A stretch of 64,000 nt of DNA, taken from the NCBI GenBank assembly GCA_026702755.1, contig JAPPBX010000071.1:33090-97089 (forward strand). The letters run 5' to 3'. The position numbers and the translations under genes are program-made. The DNA is from Candidatus Poribacteria bacterium (GTDB taxonomy: Bacteria; Poribacteria; WGA-4E; WGA-3G). The notes below the pieces were generated by a model. That model was not told the origin of the DNA and did no database searches. It worked only from the letters and a program-made list of their open reading frames with translations. Shown piece after piece: positions 34,384 through 43,215 of the stretch. The first letter of the stretch is position 1; each line of letters begins with the position of its first letter.

Positions 34384-34884
34384 ATGAACGATTCTCTAAC
34401 GCACTTTGATGAAAAAGGCAACACACGGATGGTGAATGTCGGTGGCAAGGAGGAAACACTGCGGATTGCCATCGCTCGCGGGCATATTACGGCTCGCCCT
34501 GAAACGCTTCAGTTGATTGCTGAGCAAGGAATGAAGAAGGGCGATGTTTTAGAGGTTGCGCGGCTTGCTGGTATTATGGCGGCAAAGCGCACGGGTGAAC
34601 TCATCCCGTTGTGTCACCCCCTCGCGTTGACTTCGATTCGCGTTGAACTCACTATCGCAGATGACGCGCCACAGGTTGAGATTGAAGCAGAAGTCCAGAC
34701 GGTGGGTCGGACAGGTGTAGAGATGGAAGCACTCACGGCTGTTTCCGTCGCGGCACTGACCGTTTACGATATGTGTAAGGCAGTAGACAGAGAAATGGTT
34801 ATCGGCGATGTCAGGCTTGTCAAGAAAACGGGCGGTAAGAGCGGTACCTTCGCAAGAGACACGGTTTCCAGTTCCGATACATAG
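34384..34884 (+). CDS. moaC: cyclic pyranopterin monophosphate synthase
   Basis: 166 residues from ATG 34384; the preceding 23 codons of open frame are translated heptad repeat and are excluded. Family motifs: [67 protein letters not shown] and the C-terminal KKTGGKSG. MoaC converts the MoaA product to cyclic pyranopterin monophosphate in molybdenum-cofactor synthesis. No other moa genes are in this window, so the pathway is scattered. Confidence 0.96.
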   Translation: MNDSLTHFDEKGNTRMVNVGGKEETLRIAIARGHITARPETLQLIAEQGMKKGDVLEVARLAGIMAAKRTGELIPLCHPLALTSIRVELTIADDAPQVEIEAEVQTVGRTGVEMEALTAVSVAALTVYDMCKAVDREMVIGDVRLVKKTGGKSGTFARDTVSSSDT

Positions 34885-34920
34885 ATGTCTCAAACAGCAG
34901 ACGTATTGATGGAGAAGAAA

Positions 34921-37893
34921 ATGCGCCAGACTCTAATTATCATTCTCGCTATCTGTTTAATTTCTACGACAGCATTTGCAGCGGATTATGTGCTAATCGT
35001 CGGCGGTGCTGCCGGTGAGAAGTCCTTTTACGATGCATTCTGGAGTGCCACCTCCCGGTTCCACGAACTACTCACCGATGAATACGGCTATACGCCAGAA
35101 CAGATTACTTTCCTCTTTGAGGATATAGGTGATTCGGAGAAACAGGGACTTGTTGACGCGGAATCAAAGCGCGACCAAGTTTTGGCAGCATTCGCTCAAC
35201 TCACCGAGACCCTGCAACCGTCAGATCGATTCCTGCTCTTCATGCTTGGACACGCGTCTCGCACTGGCAGAGGAGCTCCGAAGTTTAATTTGATGGGGCG
35301 GGATATTACTGAAGCGGAGTATGTAACGCTCATCAACAGTGTTCCCGCCGAGAATCAGATTTTAATCTTCGGTTTCCCTTATAGCGGCAGGCTTGTGCCG
35401 CAGCTCAGTAAGCCGGGACGCATTATTATCACCTCAAGCTCACCAAATGAGGGTTATTCGCTACAGGCCGGGTTCGGCGATGTTTTTGTTGACGCGTTTT
35501 CCACCGCCGACAGCGACACAAATAGGGATGGCGACGTCTCCGTGTTAGAAGCATTTTTACTGCTACAGAAGAGAACAGAAGCATGGTATACACAAGACGG
35601 AAGTTTTCAGTCGGAACATCCGCACCTTGACGATAACGGCGATAGAAACGCCACTCGAAACCTAACAATTGCAACTGAGACACCACTTAACGGGACAGAT
35701 GATGGCACACTCGCGGAGAAAACATTCTTAGGGACACGCCGCTCTGTCTTAGAAAGCACACCACCTCCGCCCGAACCTGAAGTCCACGCCGATGCGTCGC
35801 CGGTTTTACCTCCTGAAGCGCATGAACGCGAACATCCAGAGACACCAGTTGCCTCCCGAAACTCTGAGAATCGTAGGTCGTCTCTACCTTACGACTTTAT
35901 CAGCGAGGCAGATGAGAAAACAATCCGCGAAGCCGTTGATATGGCACCCTCTCAAGAGGATTATCCAGAGGACGGTGCTGCTGTCCTTTGGGAGAGCGTT
36001 GACGTTGACATCGATGAAAAGAGTCGTTATATCTATTCCACACGGCGCGTTGTCAAAATCTTTAATGAGAACGGCGCAAACCTTGCCGAAGTCAGCATCC
36101 CCTATATGCGTGGGAAAGACGATGTCACTATCCATCATGCCCGAACACTTACCCCTGACGGTAGACGTGTTGAACTCGATTTAAGCGAAATCATAGCGGA
36201 TGTCCCACCGCCGAGTGCTGTGGAGGCGGGGTTAGATGTCGATGCACGTCTGATGTACTTCACACTCCCAGCGATTACTGACGGTTGTATTATAGACTAT
36301 GCCTATTCGACGAACAACATTGGGCACGTCATGAGAGGCGAGTTTTGGCGCAAGGTTTATTTCCAAGGACCGCAGCCAGTGCAATACTATCGGTTCACCG
36401 TGCATATTCCGAAGAAGAAACATCTCTATTATCAAGTTTCGGGGGCACCGGTGGCTCCCGTGGGTTTGGAATCAAGTGTCTCTTTTCTCGATATCGAACC
36501 CACAATTACGGAGAACAACTATATTCGCACCTATACTTTTGAAGTGCAAGACGTTCCACCCTTGAAAGAGGAATACCTGATGCCCGCGCCGCAGGATCTC
36601 GCCTACAGCATTAGTATCTCCTCAATTGACTCTTGGGACAAACTCGTGACGTGGTATGCGACACTCATTCGGGAACAGGACACCATCACACCTGCTATTG
36701 AGGAAAAGACGAAACAACTGCTCCGAGGGGCTTGGTCCCGAAAGGAGAAGGTGAAGCGACTTTACGAATATGTCGCGACAAACATCCGCTATCTCGGTTA
36801 TGAACTCGGAATTTGGGCGATTAAACCGTATCCGGCTGACTTTGTTTTGAAAGTTAGTGCGGGAGATTGTAAAGACAAAACGACGCTCCTCTCCACGATG
36901 CTTTCATCTGCCGGTATTAATTCCTATCCTGTTCTCATTTCCGCTGGTGATACGCGGGGTGTTAATGCGCACCTTCCAGACGGTGGCTCAGAGGTCAAAG
37001 CGGTGCCTTCTCTTGCCTACTTCAATCACATGATCCTTGCCGTTGAAGGCGACAAAGACGATGAATTTATCTGGCTCGATCCAACAGCAGAAACCTGTCC
37101 CTTTGGCGATTTTCCTTCCGGGGACCAAGACAGGTGGACACTCATCATCAACCCGCGGTTTCTAACAGAAAATAAGGCATCAAACGATGATACAGCGTCC
37201 AATGATATGGAGAATAGGCTCTATCTCTTTCAGAAAAGTCCTTCCCTTGATGCGACCACGAATCTGAAGCGGGTTCATACTGATGTAGAAGTGAAAAAAG
37301 ATATGAGTGTCTCTGTTCGCCAGGAACTAACGGTCACCGGCAGTTTCAACATGAAACTTCGGAGTCAACTCTCACATTTTGAGACCAACGAGGAGAAAAT
37401 AGAATTCTTTCACAAAGCATTGGAATTGGATGACCGCGCCAAAGTAACGGATTTAAAAGTCCATGGGCTTTCTGAACTGCAAGGTGAATTGAAAGTTGAA
37501 CTCACATGGACCTGTAAGGAATATTTGTATGCGATCGGCAGCCAATTCGTGCTTGAGTTACCGCTTGTCAAGCACCCCTATGCGGAATTGTTGAGCGAGG
37601 AACGCCGAAGGTATCCTGCTGCTATCGGGAAAGCACTGTCCCTTGAAGACAAGGTCAGTGTCAGTACGGAAGCACCCTTTAGAATCAATACCGTGCCTCA
37701 GGAACAGACATTGAAGACCGAAGTCTCGGAAATTCAACTCCGCTATACCCAATCTAAACGCAAAGCCGAAATGAATCAAACGATCCGTTTCCTGACACCG
37801 AACGTCAAGCCGGAGGACATCCTGTATCTCAAAGATGTTGTCAGAATCGCCTCAAACCGAGGACCGAAACGGTTTATATTGACACAAGATTAG
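34921..37893 (+). CDS. exported protein: inactive caspase-like domain, DUF3857 and transglutaminase domain
   Basis: 990 residues from ATG 34921 with GGAG upstream and a signal peptide (MRQTLIIILAICLISTTAFA). Residues 20-250 resemble a caspase/C13-like fold: the His motif is LFMLGHASRTG, but the strand that should carry the nucleophile reads IFGFPYSG, so Pro stands where D.CYSG has Cys. Residues about 350-560 are DUF3857 (transglutaminase N-terminal). Residues about 606-740 are a transglutaminase-like domain with an intact triad: C650 (GDCKDKTT), H703 (FNHMILAV) and D720 (WLDPT). A C-terminal DUF3858-like part follows. It is probably periplasmic or surface-exposed; the reaction is unknown. Confidence 0.88.
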   Translation: MRQTLIIILAICLISTTAFAADYVLIVGGAAGEKSFYDAFWSATSRFHELLTDEYGYTPEQITFLFEDIGDSEKQGLVDAESKRDQVLAAFAQLTETLQPSDRFLLFMLGHASRTGRGAPKFNLMGRDITEAEYVTLINSVPAENQILIFGFPYSGRLVPQLSKPGRIIITSSSPNEGYSLQAGFGDVFVDAFSTADSDTNRDGDVSVLEAFLLLQKRTEAWYTQDGSFQSEHPHLDDNGDRNATRNLTIATETPLNGTDDGTLAEKTFLGTRRSVLESTPPPPEPEVHADASPVLPPEAHEREHPETPVASRNSENRRSSLPYDFISEADEKTIREAVDMAPSQEDYPEDGAAVLWESVDVDIDEKSRYIYSTRRVVKIFNENGANLAEVSIPYMRGKDDVTIHHARTLTPDGRRVELDLSEIIADVPPPSAVEAGLDVDARLMYFTLPAITDGCIIDYAYSTNNIGHVMRGEFWRKVYFQGPQPVQYYRFTVHIPKKKHLYYQVSGAPVAPVGLESSVSFLDIEPTITENNYIRTYTFEVQDVPPLKEEYLMPAPQDLAYSISISSIDSWDKLVTWYATLIREQDTITPAIEEKTKQLLRGAWSRKEKVKRLYEYVATNIRYLGYELGIWAIKPYPADFVLKVSAGDCKDKTTLLSTMLSSAGINSYPVLISAGDTRGVNAHLPDGGSEVKAVPSLAYFNHMILAVEGDKDDEFIWLDPTAETCPFGDFPSGDQDRWTLIINPRFLTENKASNDDTASNDMENRLYLFQKSPSLDATTNLKRVHTDVEVKKDMSVSVRQELTVTGSFNMKLRSQLSHFETNEEKIEFFHKALELDDRAKVTDLKVHGLSELQGELKVELTWTCKEYLYAIGSQFVLELPLVKHPYAELLSEERRRYPAAIGKALSLEDKVSVSTEAPFRINTVPQEQTLKTEVSEIQLRYTQSKRKAEMNQTIRFLTPNVKPEDILYLKDVVRIASNRGPKRFILTQD

Positions 37894-37998
37894 TTATTAG
37901 CCATCAGCGGTCAGCCGTCAGCCAGAGAAACTTGTGGCAGTTATTCAAGTTTTGTATGCCACATACCCAAAGCCGATAGCCGACAGCCGATTGCTACT
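37894..37998. repeat. heptanucleotide (TCAGCNN/GCCGATA) inverted repeat element
   Basis: Left arm ATTAGCCATCAGCGGTCAGC... and right arm AGCCGATAGCCGACAGCCGA have 7-bp periodicity around a spacer containing TGTGGCA...TGCCACA. The element fills the gap before the MoxR gene. Sister elements lie at 46086, 51758, 54632, 54713, 57091 and 58517. Confidence 0.7.
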
Positions 37999-38022
37999 CC
38001 CAGCGAGGTAAACAATTAAAAG

Positions 38023-39030
38023 ATGCCAGCAACAGAAGAAGTTCAAGCGATAGAAGAATTGATGGAAAGCCAAGAATTGATCTTGGCACAACTCAAAAAA
38101 GTAATAGTTGGGCAAGAGGAAGTTATCAATCAGATGTTGATGGCACTTTTTGCTGGGGGACACTGCTTGTTAGAAGGGGTACCCGGACTCGCCAAAACCC
38201 TCATAATTCGGACTTTGGCGCAAATTCTGAACTTAAAATTCAAGCGAATCCAGTTCACCCCGGACCTGATGCCTGCCGACATCACCGGCACCGATGTGCT
38301 TGAGGAAGACCGAACAACAGGACATCGGACGATCCGGTTCATCCAAGGACCGATTTTCGCGAACATCCTCCTCGCCGATGAGATTAACCGGACACCCCCG
38401 AAAACACAAGCCGCGCTCTTGGAAGCCATGCAAGAATATAACGTCACCGCTGGCGGTAATGAATACGAATTGGAACGCCCCTTCTTTGTACTCGCTACAC
38501 AGAATCCGATTGAGCAAGAGGGAACATATCCACTTCCAGAGGCGCAATTGGACCGGTTCATGTTCAAAATCGTCATCGACTATCCGACAGAGGTAGAAGA
38601 GACAGACATCGTTTCAACAACGACCGGGGCGGAGATACCTGAACTTGAAACCACGCTCTCTGGACACACTATCGTAGCACTCCATAATATTGTGAGGCGT
38701 GTACCCGCCGCCGACAACGTCGTACAATACGCCGTGAAAATTGCGCGTGCGACGCGTCCGAAAGAAGAAGATGCCCCCGATTTCATCCAACAGTGGGTCC
38801 GATGGGGCGCAGGCCCCCGTGCCGGACAGTATCTCATCTTAGGTGCGAAAGCCCGAGCCATCCTACGTGGACGCTATAACGCTTCTTGTGAAGATGTGAA
38901 ATCTGTCGCGCCTTCGGTTCTACGCCATCGTGTCCTAACCAATTTCCATGCTGAGGCTGAAGGCATTGACTCCGACACCGTCATCCAACGCTTACTTGAC
39001 ACGGTCCAGGAGCCTGCCGTGAAATTGTGA
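38023..39030 (+). CDS. MoxR-family AAA+ ATPase
   Basis: 335 residues. Walker A is GVPGLAKT (residues 52-59), Walker B is [25 protein letters not shown], sensor 1 is [26 protein letters not shown], and a C-terminal lid domain follows. MoxR ATPases act as chaperones maturing partner proteins, usually encoded with DUF58 and VWA proteins. Those partners are not next to it here; a glycosyltransferase gene follows instead. Confidence 0.95.
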   Translation: MPATEEVQAIEELMESQELILAQLKKVIVGQEEVINQMLMALFAGGHCLLEGVPGLAKTLIIRTLAQILNLKFKRIQFTPDLMPADITGTDVLEEDRTTGHRTIRFIQGPIFANILLADEINRTPPKTQAALLEAMQEYNVTAGGNEYELERPFFVLATQNPIEQEGTYPLPEAQLDRFMFKIVIDYPTEVEETDIVSTTTGAEIPELETTLSGHTIVALHNIVRRVPAADNVVQYAVKIARATRPKEEDAPDFIQQWVRWGAGPRAGQYLILGAKARAILRGRYNASCEDVKSVAPSVLRHRVLTNFHAEAEGIDSDTVIQRLLDTVQEPAVKL

Positions 39031-39055
39031 ACCGCGCCATTTAGGTATAGCAGGA

Positions 39056-39125
39056 AGGAGAATGGAAGAACAGAAGGATGGAAGAGAGGTGATGCTACTT
39101 CCAGTCTTCCATCACTCCTTCCTTT
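39056..39125. repeat. GGAAG-type heptad repeat
   Basis: GGAGAATGGAAGAACAGAAG faces CTTCCAGTCTTCCATCACTC about 40 bp later. It lies between the MoxR gene and the glycosyltransferase start. Confidence 0.6.
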
Positions 39126-39133
39126 TTTTGGCT

Positions 39134-39847
39134 ATGAAGGTATCTGTCATCATTCCAGTCCTTAATGAAGAACACGCCATTGCCAAAGTCATCGCCGATA
39201 TTCCAAGAACCGTGCGGGCATCTGATGAGCAGCACAAAGCCACAGTACAGGAGATTATCGTCGTTGATAACGGCTGTACCGACAACACCGCTGCGATCGC
39301 ACAACAGAACGGGGCAAGGATTGTGGTTGAACCTCGGCGGGGATACGGATACGCCTGTCTTGCAGGGATTGCTGCGCTTGCGACAGCAGCACCGGATATC
39401 GTGGTTTTTCTCGATGGCGACTATAGCGACTATCCTGCCGACATGCCGCAACTCCTGTCTCCTATACTTGAAGGTAAAGCCTCCCTTGTCATCGGTGCGA
39501 GAAGCGCGGGCAGTGCAAGGGACGCGTTGTTACCGCAAGCGCGTTTCGGCAATTGGCTCGCCTGTTTCTTGATACGGCGTTTCTTTGGCGTTTGCTATAC
39601 AGATTTGGGTCCCTTTCGAGCGATCCGATACTCTGAATTGCTACGCCTGAACATGCAGGATAAAACCTTCGGGTGGACGGTTGAGATGCAACTCAAGGCT
39701 GCGAAACAGGGAATCCCTGTGTGTGAAGTACCTGTCCGTTATCGCAAACGAATCGGCACCTCCAAAATTACTGGCACATTCACTGGCACCCTCAAAGCAG
39801 GCTATAAGATACTGACTACCCTTTTTTATCACCGTTTTTTGACATAA
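39134..39847 (+). CDS. family 2 glycosyltransferase
   Basis: 237 residues from ATG 39134; 24 upstream in-frame codons are repeat-derived and excluded. GT-A fold signatures: VSVIIPVLNEEHAI at the start, IIVVDNGCTDNT, and the metal-binding DGDYSDYP. The layout resembles dolichyl/undecaprenyl-phosphate mannosyl- or glucosyltransferases (TDLGPFRAIRYSEL, GWTVEMQLKAAKQG). It has no clear C-terminal membrane helices. The donor and acceptor are unknown. Confidence 0.92.
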   Translation: MKVSVIIPVLNEEHAIAKVIADIPRTVRASDEQHKATVQEIIVVDNGCTDNTAAIAQQNGARIVVEPRRGYGYACLAGIAALATAAPDIVVFLDGDYSDYPADMPQLLSPILEGKASLVIGARSAGSARDALLPQARFGNWLACFLIRRFFGVCYTDLGPFRAIRYSELLRLNMQDKTFGWTVEMQLKAAKQGIPVCEVPVRYRKRIGTSKITGTFTGTLKAGYKILTTLFYHRFLT

Positions 39848-39879
39848 GCCTCTTACTTTCTCAATCGCGCATTTTCCAA

Positions 39880-39908
39880 TTGAAACCCACCCAAATTAAT
39901 GCTATACT
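39880..39908 (+). promoter_or_regulatory. promoter of the toxin-antitoxin locus
   Basis: TTGAAA (39880-39885), 17-bp spacer, TATACT (39903-39908). A small palindrome, CCTAC-GCTC-GTAGG (39952-39965), overlaps the ribosome site further down and could be an operator or a translational hairpin. Confidence 0.65.
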
Positions 39909-39980
39909 TAGTCTAAAATTCTCAGGACTGATGTGGAATCGGATCGGTATGCCTACGCTCGTAGGAGGGGTTTAGAAAAA

Positions 39981-40238
39981 ATGAAAAGAAAAAAGATAAA
40001 AGCAACATACAGAAACGGCGTTATTGAACCGTTGGATAGGATTGACCTTCCCGAAGGGCAGGAACTTGAAGTTGAATTCAGCGTTCTCCAAAAAACGCCT
40101 TGTGAACTTTCTCGCGAAGCAAAAACAGAATTGATTCAAAAGATGAGTGGTTCTATGAAAGGAACATGGGGAAGCACGGTCGAAGAAATTGATGCTTATA
40201 TCAAATCAGAAAGGCAATCATGGGATCGCGAATTTTAG
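39981..40238 (+). CDS. DUF104 (AF2212-like) antitoxin
   Basis: 85 residues from ATG 39981. The first about 35 residues (IKATYRNGVIEPLDRIDLPEGQELEVEF) are a DUF104 domain, a small beta fold found in antitoxins paired with PIN toxins. The C-terminal half (SREAKTELIQKMSGSMKGTWG...IDAYIKSERQSWDREF) is the probable toxin-binding segment. It overlaps the PIN toxin gene by 19 bp. Its first about 125 bp are almost identical to the start of the gene at 40716. Confidence 0.88.
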   Translation: MKRKKIKATYRNGVIEPLDRIDLPEGQELEVEFSVLQKTPCELSREAKTELIQKMSGSMKGTWGSTVEEIDAYIKSERQSWDREF

Positions 40239-40693
40239 ATTTCCCTGCAGCAAGTTCTCATGTGCCATCGGTGTTGTTAGACACCTCTGTTCTCATATAC
40301 TACCTTGAAGGGATTGAACCTTACAATCTTCTGGCAAAGGAAATATTCCAGGATGTTGTTGAGGAAAACATCAGAGGTTTTCTTTCGGTGATATCGATAA
40401 CTGAATTTGTAGCGAAACCACTTGTAACTGAACACGCAATAGACGTTGAAGATTTTAAGCAGTTTCTCGAATCATTACCAATTCAGGTCCTTGAAATTAA
40501 CTATGAGACAGCAGACCGAGCCGGTAAACTCCGATCACGATATCCGAGTGTTCCAACACCAGATGCTTTAATTGTTGCGACAGCGTTAGAAAATGATTGC
40601 GATGTATTTGTTACGAACGACAAACGCCTAAAAAAATTAGAAGTTTATGGAGTCACGGTAATTGTGCTTAAGGATTTTATTGAGTCGCATTGA
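40220..40693 (+). CDS. vapC: PIN-domain (VapC-type) toxin
   Basis: 157 residues. The acidic active-site set is present: D21 (LLDTSVLIYYL), E62 (ISITEF), D115 (TPDALIVATA) and D134 (FVTNDKRL). PIN toxins are Mg-dependent RNases that cut tRNA or rRNA and are held by the antitoxin encoded just before, here by a 19-bp overlap. Confidence 0.92.
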   Translation: MGSRILDFPAASSHVPSVLLDTSVLIYYLEGIEPYNLLAKEIFQDVVEENIRGFLSVISITEFVAKPLVTEHAIDVEDFKQFLESLPIQVLEINYETADRAGKLRSRYPSVPTPDALIVATALENDCDVFVTNDKRLKKLEVYGVTVIVLKDFIESH

Positions 40694-40715
40694 TAAAAAC
40701 GGAGGTTTACAAACA

Positions 40716-41141
40716 ATGAAAAGAAAAAAGATAAAAGCAACATACAGAAACGGCGTTATTGAACCGTTGGATAGGATTGACCTTCCCGAAGGGCAGGAAC
40801 TTGAGGTCGAATTCAGCGTTCTCCAAAAAACGCCTCGTGAACCTATTCCTGAAGAAGCAACGCAAACCTATACGGCTCTTATCCGGCAGAGCGAGGGATG
40901 GTGGATCGGGTGGATATTGGAAGTCCATGGGGTTATAGGTCAAGAACGAACGAGAAGTGAATTGTTAGATACGTTGCAAATCACACTTCGCGAAATATTA
41001 GAATATGAAACGCCGGAAGTGTCTCTCCGAACTGAAAGTGAGGTTGAGAAGATAAAAACTTCTGACATCTTAGAGTTCGGCGATCACGGCGCATCGTATC
41101 AAACTGAAAGTGGATTTGAAGAAGTAAAAATTAATGTATGA
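40716..41141 (+). CDS. chimeric antitoxin: DUF104 start fused to HicB-like domain
   Basis: 141 residues. Residues 1-42 are the same as the antitoxin at 39981 except for a Cys/Arg difference, and the DNA of the two genes differs at only about three of 125 positions. After this comes a HicB-like fold (YTALIRQSEGWWIGWILEVHGVIGQERTRSELLDTLQITLREILEYE) and a variable acidic tail. The gene overlaps hicA by 4 bp (ATGA at 41138). It therefore looks like a HicB antitoxin that has gained the first domain of the neighbouring VapC antitoxin. Confidence 0.88.
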   Translation: MKRKKIKATYRNGVIEPLDRIDLPEGQELEVEFSVLQKTPREPIPEEATQTYTALIRQSEGWWIGWILEVHGVIGQERTRSELLDTLQITLREILEYETPEVSLRTESEVEKIKTSDILEFGDHGASYQTESGFEEVKINV

Positions 41142-41323
41142 AACGTAGACAGTTGATTAAGCATCTTAGAGACCACGGCTGCGAGCTTCTTCGAGAAGGT
41201 GGAAAACATTCGCGGTGGTGGAATCCGGTGCTGGGCACTCGCACCTCGGTGCCGAGACACACCGAGATCAATAATATTACTGCCCAGAAAATCTGCAAGG
41301 AATTAGGAATCCCTCGTCTATGA
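41138..41323 (+). CDS. hicA: HicA-type mRNA interferase toxin
   Basis: 61 residues, near the usual HicA length. It has the dsRBD-like pattern RRQLIKHLRDHGCELLREGGKHSRWWNP with catalytic H24, followed by TSVPRHTEINNITAQKICKELGI. HicA cleaves mRNA and is neutralised by HicB. Here the toxin follows the antitoxin (reverse of the E. coli order) with translational coupling. Confidence 0.92.
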   Translation: MKRRQLIKHLRDHGCELLREGGKHSRWWNPVLGTRTSVPRHTEINNITAQKICKELGIPRL

Positions 41324-41366
41324 TTTACGAGCACTATGTAAGGTGTACTGCCATGGGGAGAACCCA

Positions 41367-42068
41367 ATGAAACGCATTGTTATCTTATTTATAAGTCTTC
41401 TCAGTCTGTCTCTTTTTTATAGTTGTGGAGACATTGAAGACGCAGATATTCCGAATCCGATCGCAGAAACAGAAATTGAGGCGAACATCCTTGCCAAACC
41501 CCCTGATGAGACATGGATCGTCCTGACAGACGAATATGTCGCAGAACTGATGGAACTGGAGATCCCACCAGACTTTATAGAGATAAAAGATCTCGATTTA
41601 CGCGAAAAATACCATCACGCGATCATCCTCAAACAGTTCGGGGACATCCCACAAGTTCGCACCGTTATAGAGTATGAGATGAATCAACCTAATTTGGATA
41701 CTGTGCGTAGGGTTCGTCTGACACCCCTTGATGAAGCAAGCATCGCTTATCTTGAGAGAAAAATCACCTACCTTGAAGCGATGGTGTTCCTCTGGCCGTT
41801 TGAAAACACAAAGGCAGCATTAGAAGATACGAAAAAATCGAAACTGCGCTTGTCCTTAGATATGGATAAACTCAGAACGGAAGACCCTGAGTTATACGTG
41901 CAAATCGAACGCGAGATGCTCATTGAAACGTTAGGGGATATTCCAGAGGTCCACACCTATACAAAACTGATGCTAAAAATATTGAAGCAGGAACCTTTAA
42001 CCGAGAAAGAAAGGAACGCCTATTTAAAGGCGATGAACCACCTCTGGTCAGAACTACAAAAACAATAG
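41367..42068 (+). CDS. putative lipoprotein of unknown function
   Basis: 233 residues from ATG 41367 (GGGGAG upstream). The signal peptide MKRIVILFISLLSLSLFYSC ends at a Cys, a plausible though not ideal lipobox. The mature part has two similar acidic-helical units (GDIPQVRTVIEYEMNQP..., GDIPEVHTYTKLMLKILKQEP), each followed by LT..E...YL.....L.. . I do not recognise a family. It follows the toxin-antitoxin genes by about 40 bp. Confidence 0.75.
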   Translation: MKRIVILFISLLSLSLFYSCGDIEDADIPNPIAETEIEANILAKPPDETWIVLTDEYVAELMELEIPPDFIEIKDLDLREKYHHAIILKQFGDIPQVRTVIEYEMNQPNLDTVRRVRLTPLDEASIAYLERKITYLEAMVFLWPFENTKAALEDTKKSKLRLSLDMDKLRTEDPELYVQIEREMLIETLGDIPEVHTYTKLMLKILKQEPLTEKERNAYLKAMNHLWSELQKQ

Positions 42069-42210
42069 TCCAGAAGCGACAGGCGATCCCCCAAGTGCCC
42101 GTTGGAAATAAAACCTACATCGGTATCACCGGCAACAACATCTATGTCTGAAATGCGCTTGCGAAAACGACAACTGAAAACCAAATACCCTACTTCCAAC
42201 CATATTTTCC

Positions 42211-42240
42211 TTGCTTTATCGGTAATATATTTGGTATAAT
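42211..42240 (+). promoter_or_regulatory. promoter for the Crp-type regulator
   Basis: TTGCTT (42211-42216), 18-bp spacer, TATAAT (42235-42240), about 97 bp upstream of the start codon. Confidence 0.6.
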
Positions 42241-42336
42241 TAAGGACAAAGAGAACCGAAACCTCTGACCGGTGGTTGTAGTCCATAGCACCAGCAGAAC
42301 ACACGCTTAACCAGAAATTGATGGGACAATCATAGC

Positions 42337-43215
42337 ATGGTGACACAGCAAAAAATTCCAGAGAGATTCTGGTGCGTGAAACAGATAGACATCTTCAGCG
42401 ATCTCGCTGAGGACGACGCAAACGCTCTCGCACGGATAACGACCTTCAAACAGCTGAAACATGAAGATGCCATTTCTACCGAAGGGGTCTACCTGCTGAA
42501 GGAGGGACGCGTCAAAATCTATGAAACACCGCCTGAAGGTGAGGCGATCACTTTAGACGTGCTGGAACCCGGTGAGATTTTTGGGGCGATTCAATGGGAG
42601 GAAAGTGAGGCACATCGGAACGTCACCGCTGAGGTACTTACAGAGGCGACTGTCGGAGTTGTCTCCGCGAAGAACTTCCAATTCTTTTTGAAACGGAAAC
42701 CGCATTTAGCATTGCTATCACGGAAAACATTTGGCAGTTTTGTGAAGCGGTACCTACACCGGGGTTCGGGGAAGTCAGGAAAGCTTAATCTCTTAATTTC
42801 GCGTCAAAAACCGCGTCGGAGAATGACAAACCCGTTGTTAAACATCGCGTTCCGAAGTCCTGCATCTCGACTCGCCCTCCTACTACAAAACTGCGCCGAT
42901 GCCCCAAAACAGGGGCGTGCGAATGCTACGCACGGTTCGCAGTGCACGCTACGTAAACTTCCGACAAGGAAGTTGGCGAGACTCATTGGTAGTTCGGTTG
43001 AAAACATGGAAGCACTCCTAAATCAGTTCAAACAACACGGAATAATTGAGAAACGGTATCGGCGGATCCAGATACTTGACCCGTGGCAACTCAAAAAGAT
43101 TGCTAACGCAAGGATGGGAACACTACCGCCCAAAACCGTCGAAAATCAAGAGAATACCCAAACTTATGAGCAAGAAGAACCCTTATTTGCAGCTCGACCG
43201 ACAGATGGTCGGTGA
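42337..43215 (+). CDS. Crp/Fnr-type transcriptional regulator
   Basis: 292 residues. Residues 15-125 are a cyclic-nucleotide-binding jelly roll (GVYLLKEGRVKIYETPPEGEAITLDVLEPGEIFGAIQW); the phosphate-binding cassette is not clearly conserved, so the ligand is uncertain. Residues about 165-255 contain a winged helix-turn-helix (SRLALLLQNCAD...LPTRKLARLIGSSVENMEALLNQFKQHGIIEKRYRRIQILD). It has an unusual basic linker in the middle. Its 3' end overlaps the start of the M28 peptidase by 50 bp. Confidence 0.88.
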   Translation: MVTQQKIPERFWCVKQIDIFSDLAEDDANALARITTFKQLKHEDAISTEGVYLLKEGRVKIYETPPEGEAITLDVLEPGEIFGAIQWEESEAHRNVTAEVLTEATVGVVSAKNFQFFLKRKPHLALLSRKTFGSFVKRYLHRGSGKSGKLNLLISRQKPRRRMTNPLLNIAFRSPASRLALLLQNCADAPKQGRANATHGSQCTLRKLPTRKLARLIGSSVENMEALLNQFKQHGIIEKRYRRIQILDPWQLKKIANARMGTLPPKTVENQENTQTYEQEEPLFAARPTDGR

